Source: an uncultured Bacillota bacterium (GTDB lineage: Bacteria > Bacillota_I > Bacilli_A > RF39 > UBA660). Taken from it: DNA of 5,857 bases. Every line of letters starts with the position of its first letter. The first letter of the stretch is position 1. Below the pieces are notes generated by a model, which was given only the letters and a program-made list of their open reading frames with translations, was not told the origin of the DNA and made no database searches. The stretch covers positions 1 to 5,857 of the forward strand of contig CAMXBB010000094.1 in NCBI GenBank assembly GCA_947179265.1, written 5' to 3'. Position numbers and translations under genes: made by a program. Shown here piece after piece: positions 5,849 through 5,857 of the stretch.

Positions 5849-5857
5849 TATCAAGAC

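Noticed and set aside
1..5857. Mobile element, CRISPR array, tRNA or rRNA
   Set aside because: No transposase or integrase, no regularly spaced repeats, no tRNA-like cloverleaf sequence and no rRNA-like conserved stretch were seen on either strand.

Overview
The window is AT-rich (roughly 30% GC by eye). Genes use strong AGGAGG-type ribosome binding sites, TAA stops, TGG for tryptophan with no in-frame TGA, and promoters close to the vegetative sigma consensus. One protein is a secreted L,D-transpeptidase with a short Gram-positive-style signal peptide and SH3 repeats. Together these suggest a low-GC Firmicute with a peptidoglycan wall (Clostridia- or Bacilli-like) and the standard genetic code. 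The species cannot be named from the sequence.

Layout. Positions 1-1843 hold three same-strand genes: a radical SAM enzyme (70-915), a small MazG-type nucleotide pyrophosphohydrolase 26 bp downstream (942-1250), and a Nudix hydrolase after a 128-bp gap (1379-1843). A promoter -10 pair sits at the left edge, and the three genes could be read as one unit, though the 128-bp gap contains a nested inverted repeat. At 1892-1920 a near-consensus extended -10 promoter starts a separate unit for a 326-aa protein of unknown family, which uses a TTG start (1954-2934). It converges with a minus-strand L,D-transpeptidase gene (2961-4226). The 26 bp between their stop codons is largely filled by a 12-bp perfect hairpin that should terminate both. 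The 158-bp region 4227-4384 carries two divergent promoters, one for the transpeptidase and one for a 487-aa cytoplasmic transglutaminase/protease-like protein (4385-5848).

How the genes relate. Two nucleotide 'house-cleaning' type hydrolases beside a radical SAM enzyme is suggestive but unproven as a pathway. The transpeptidase modifies the cell wall outside the cell. The transglutaminase-like protein has an intact Cys-His-Asp triad but no export signal. The window reads mostly as independently transcribed accessory genes. No mobile element, tRNA, rRNA, CRISPR array or attachment site is visible. The least explained items are the 326-aa unknown protein and the unassigned flanks of the transglutaminase-like protein.
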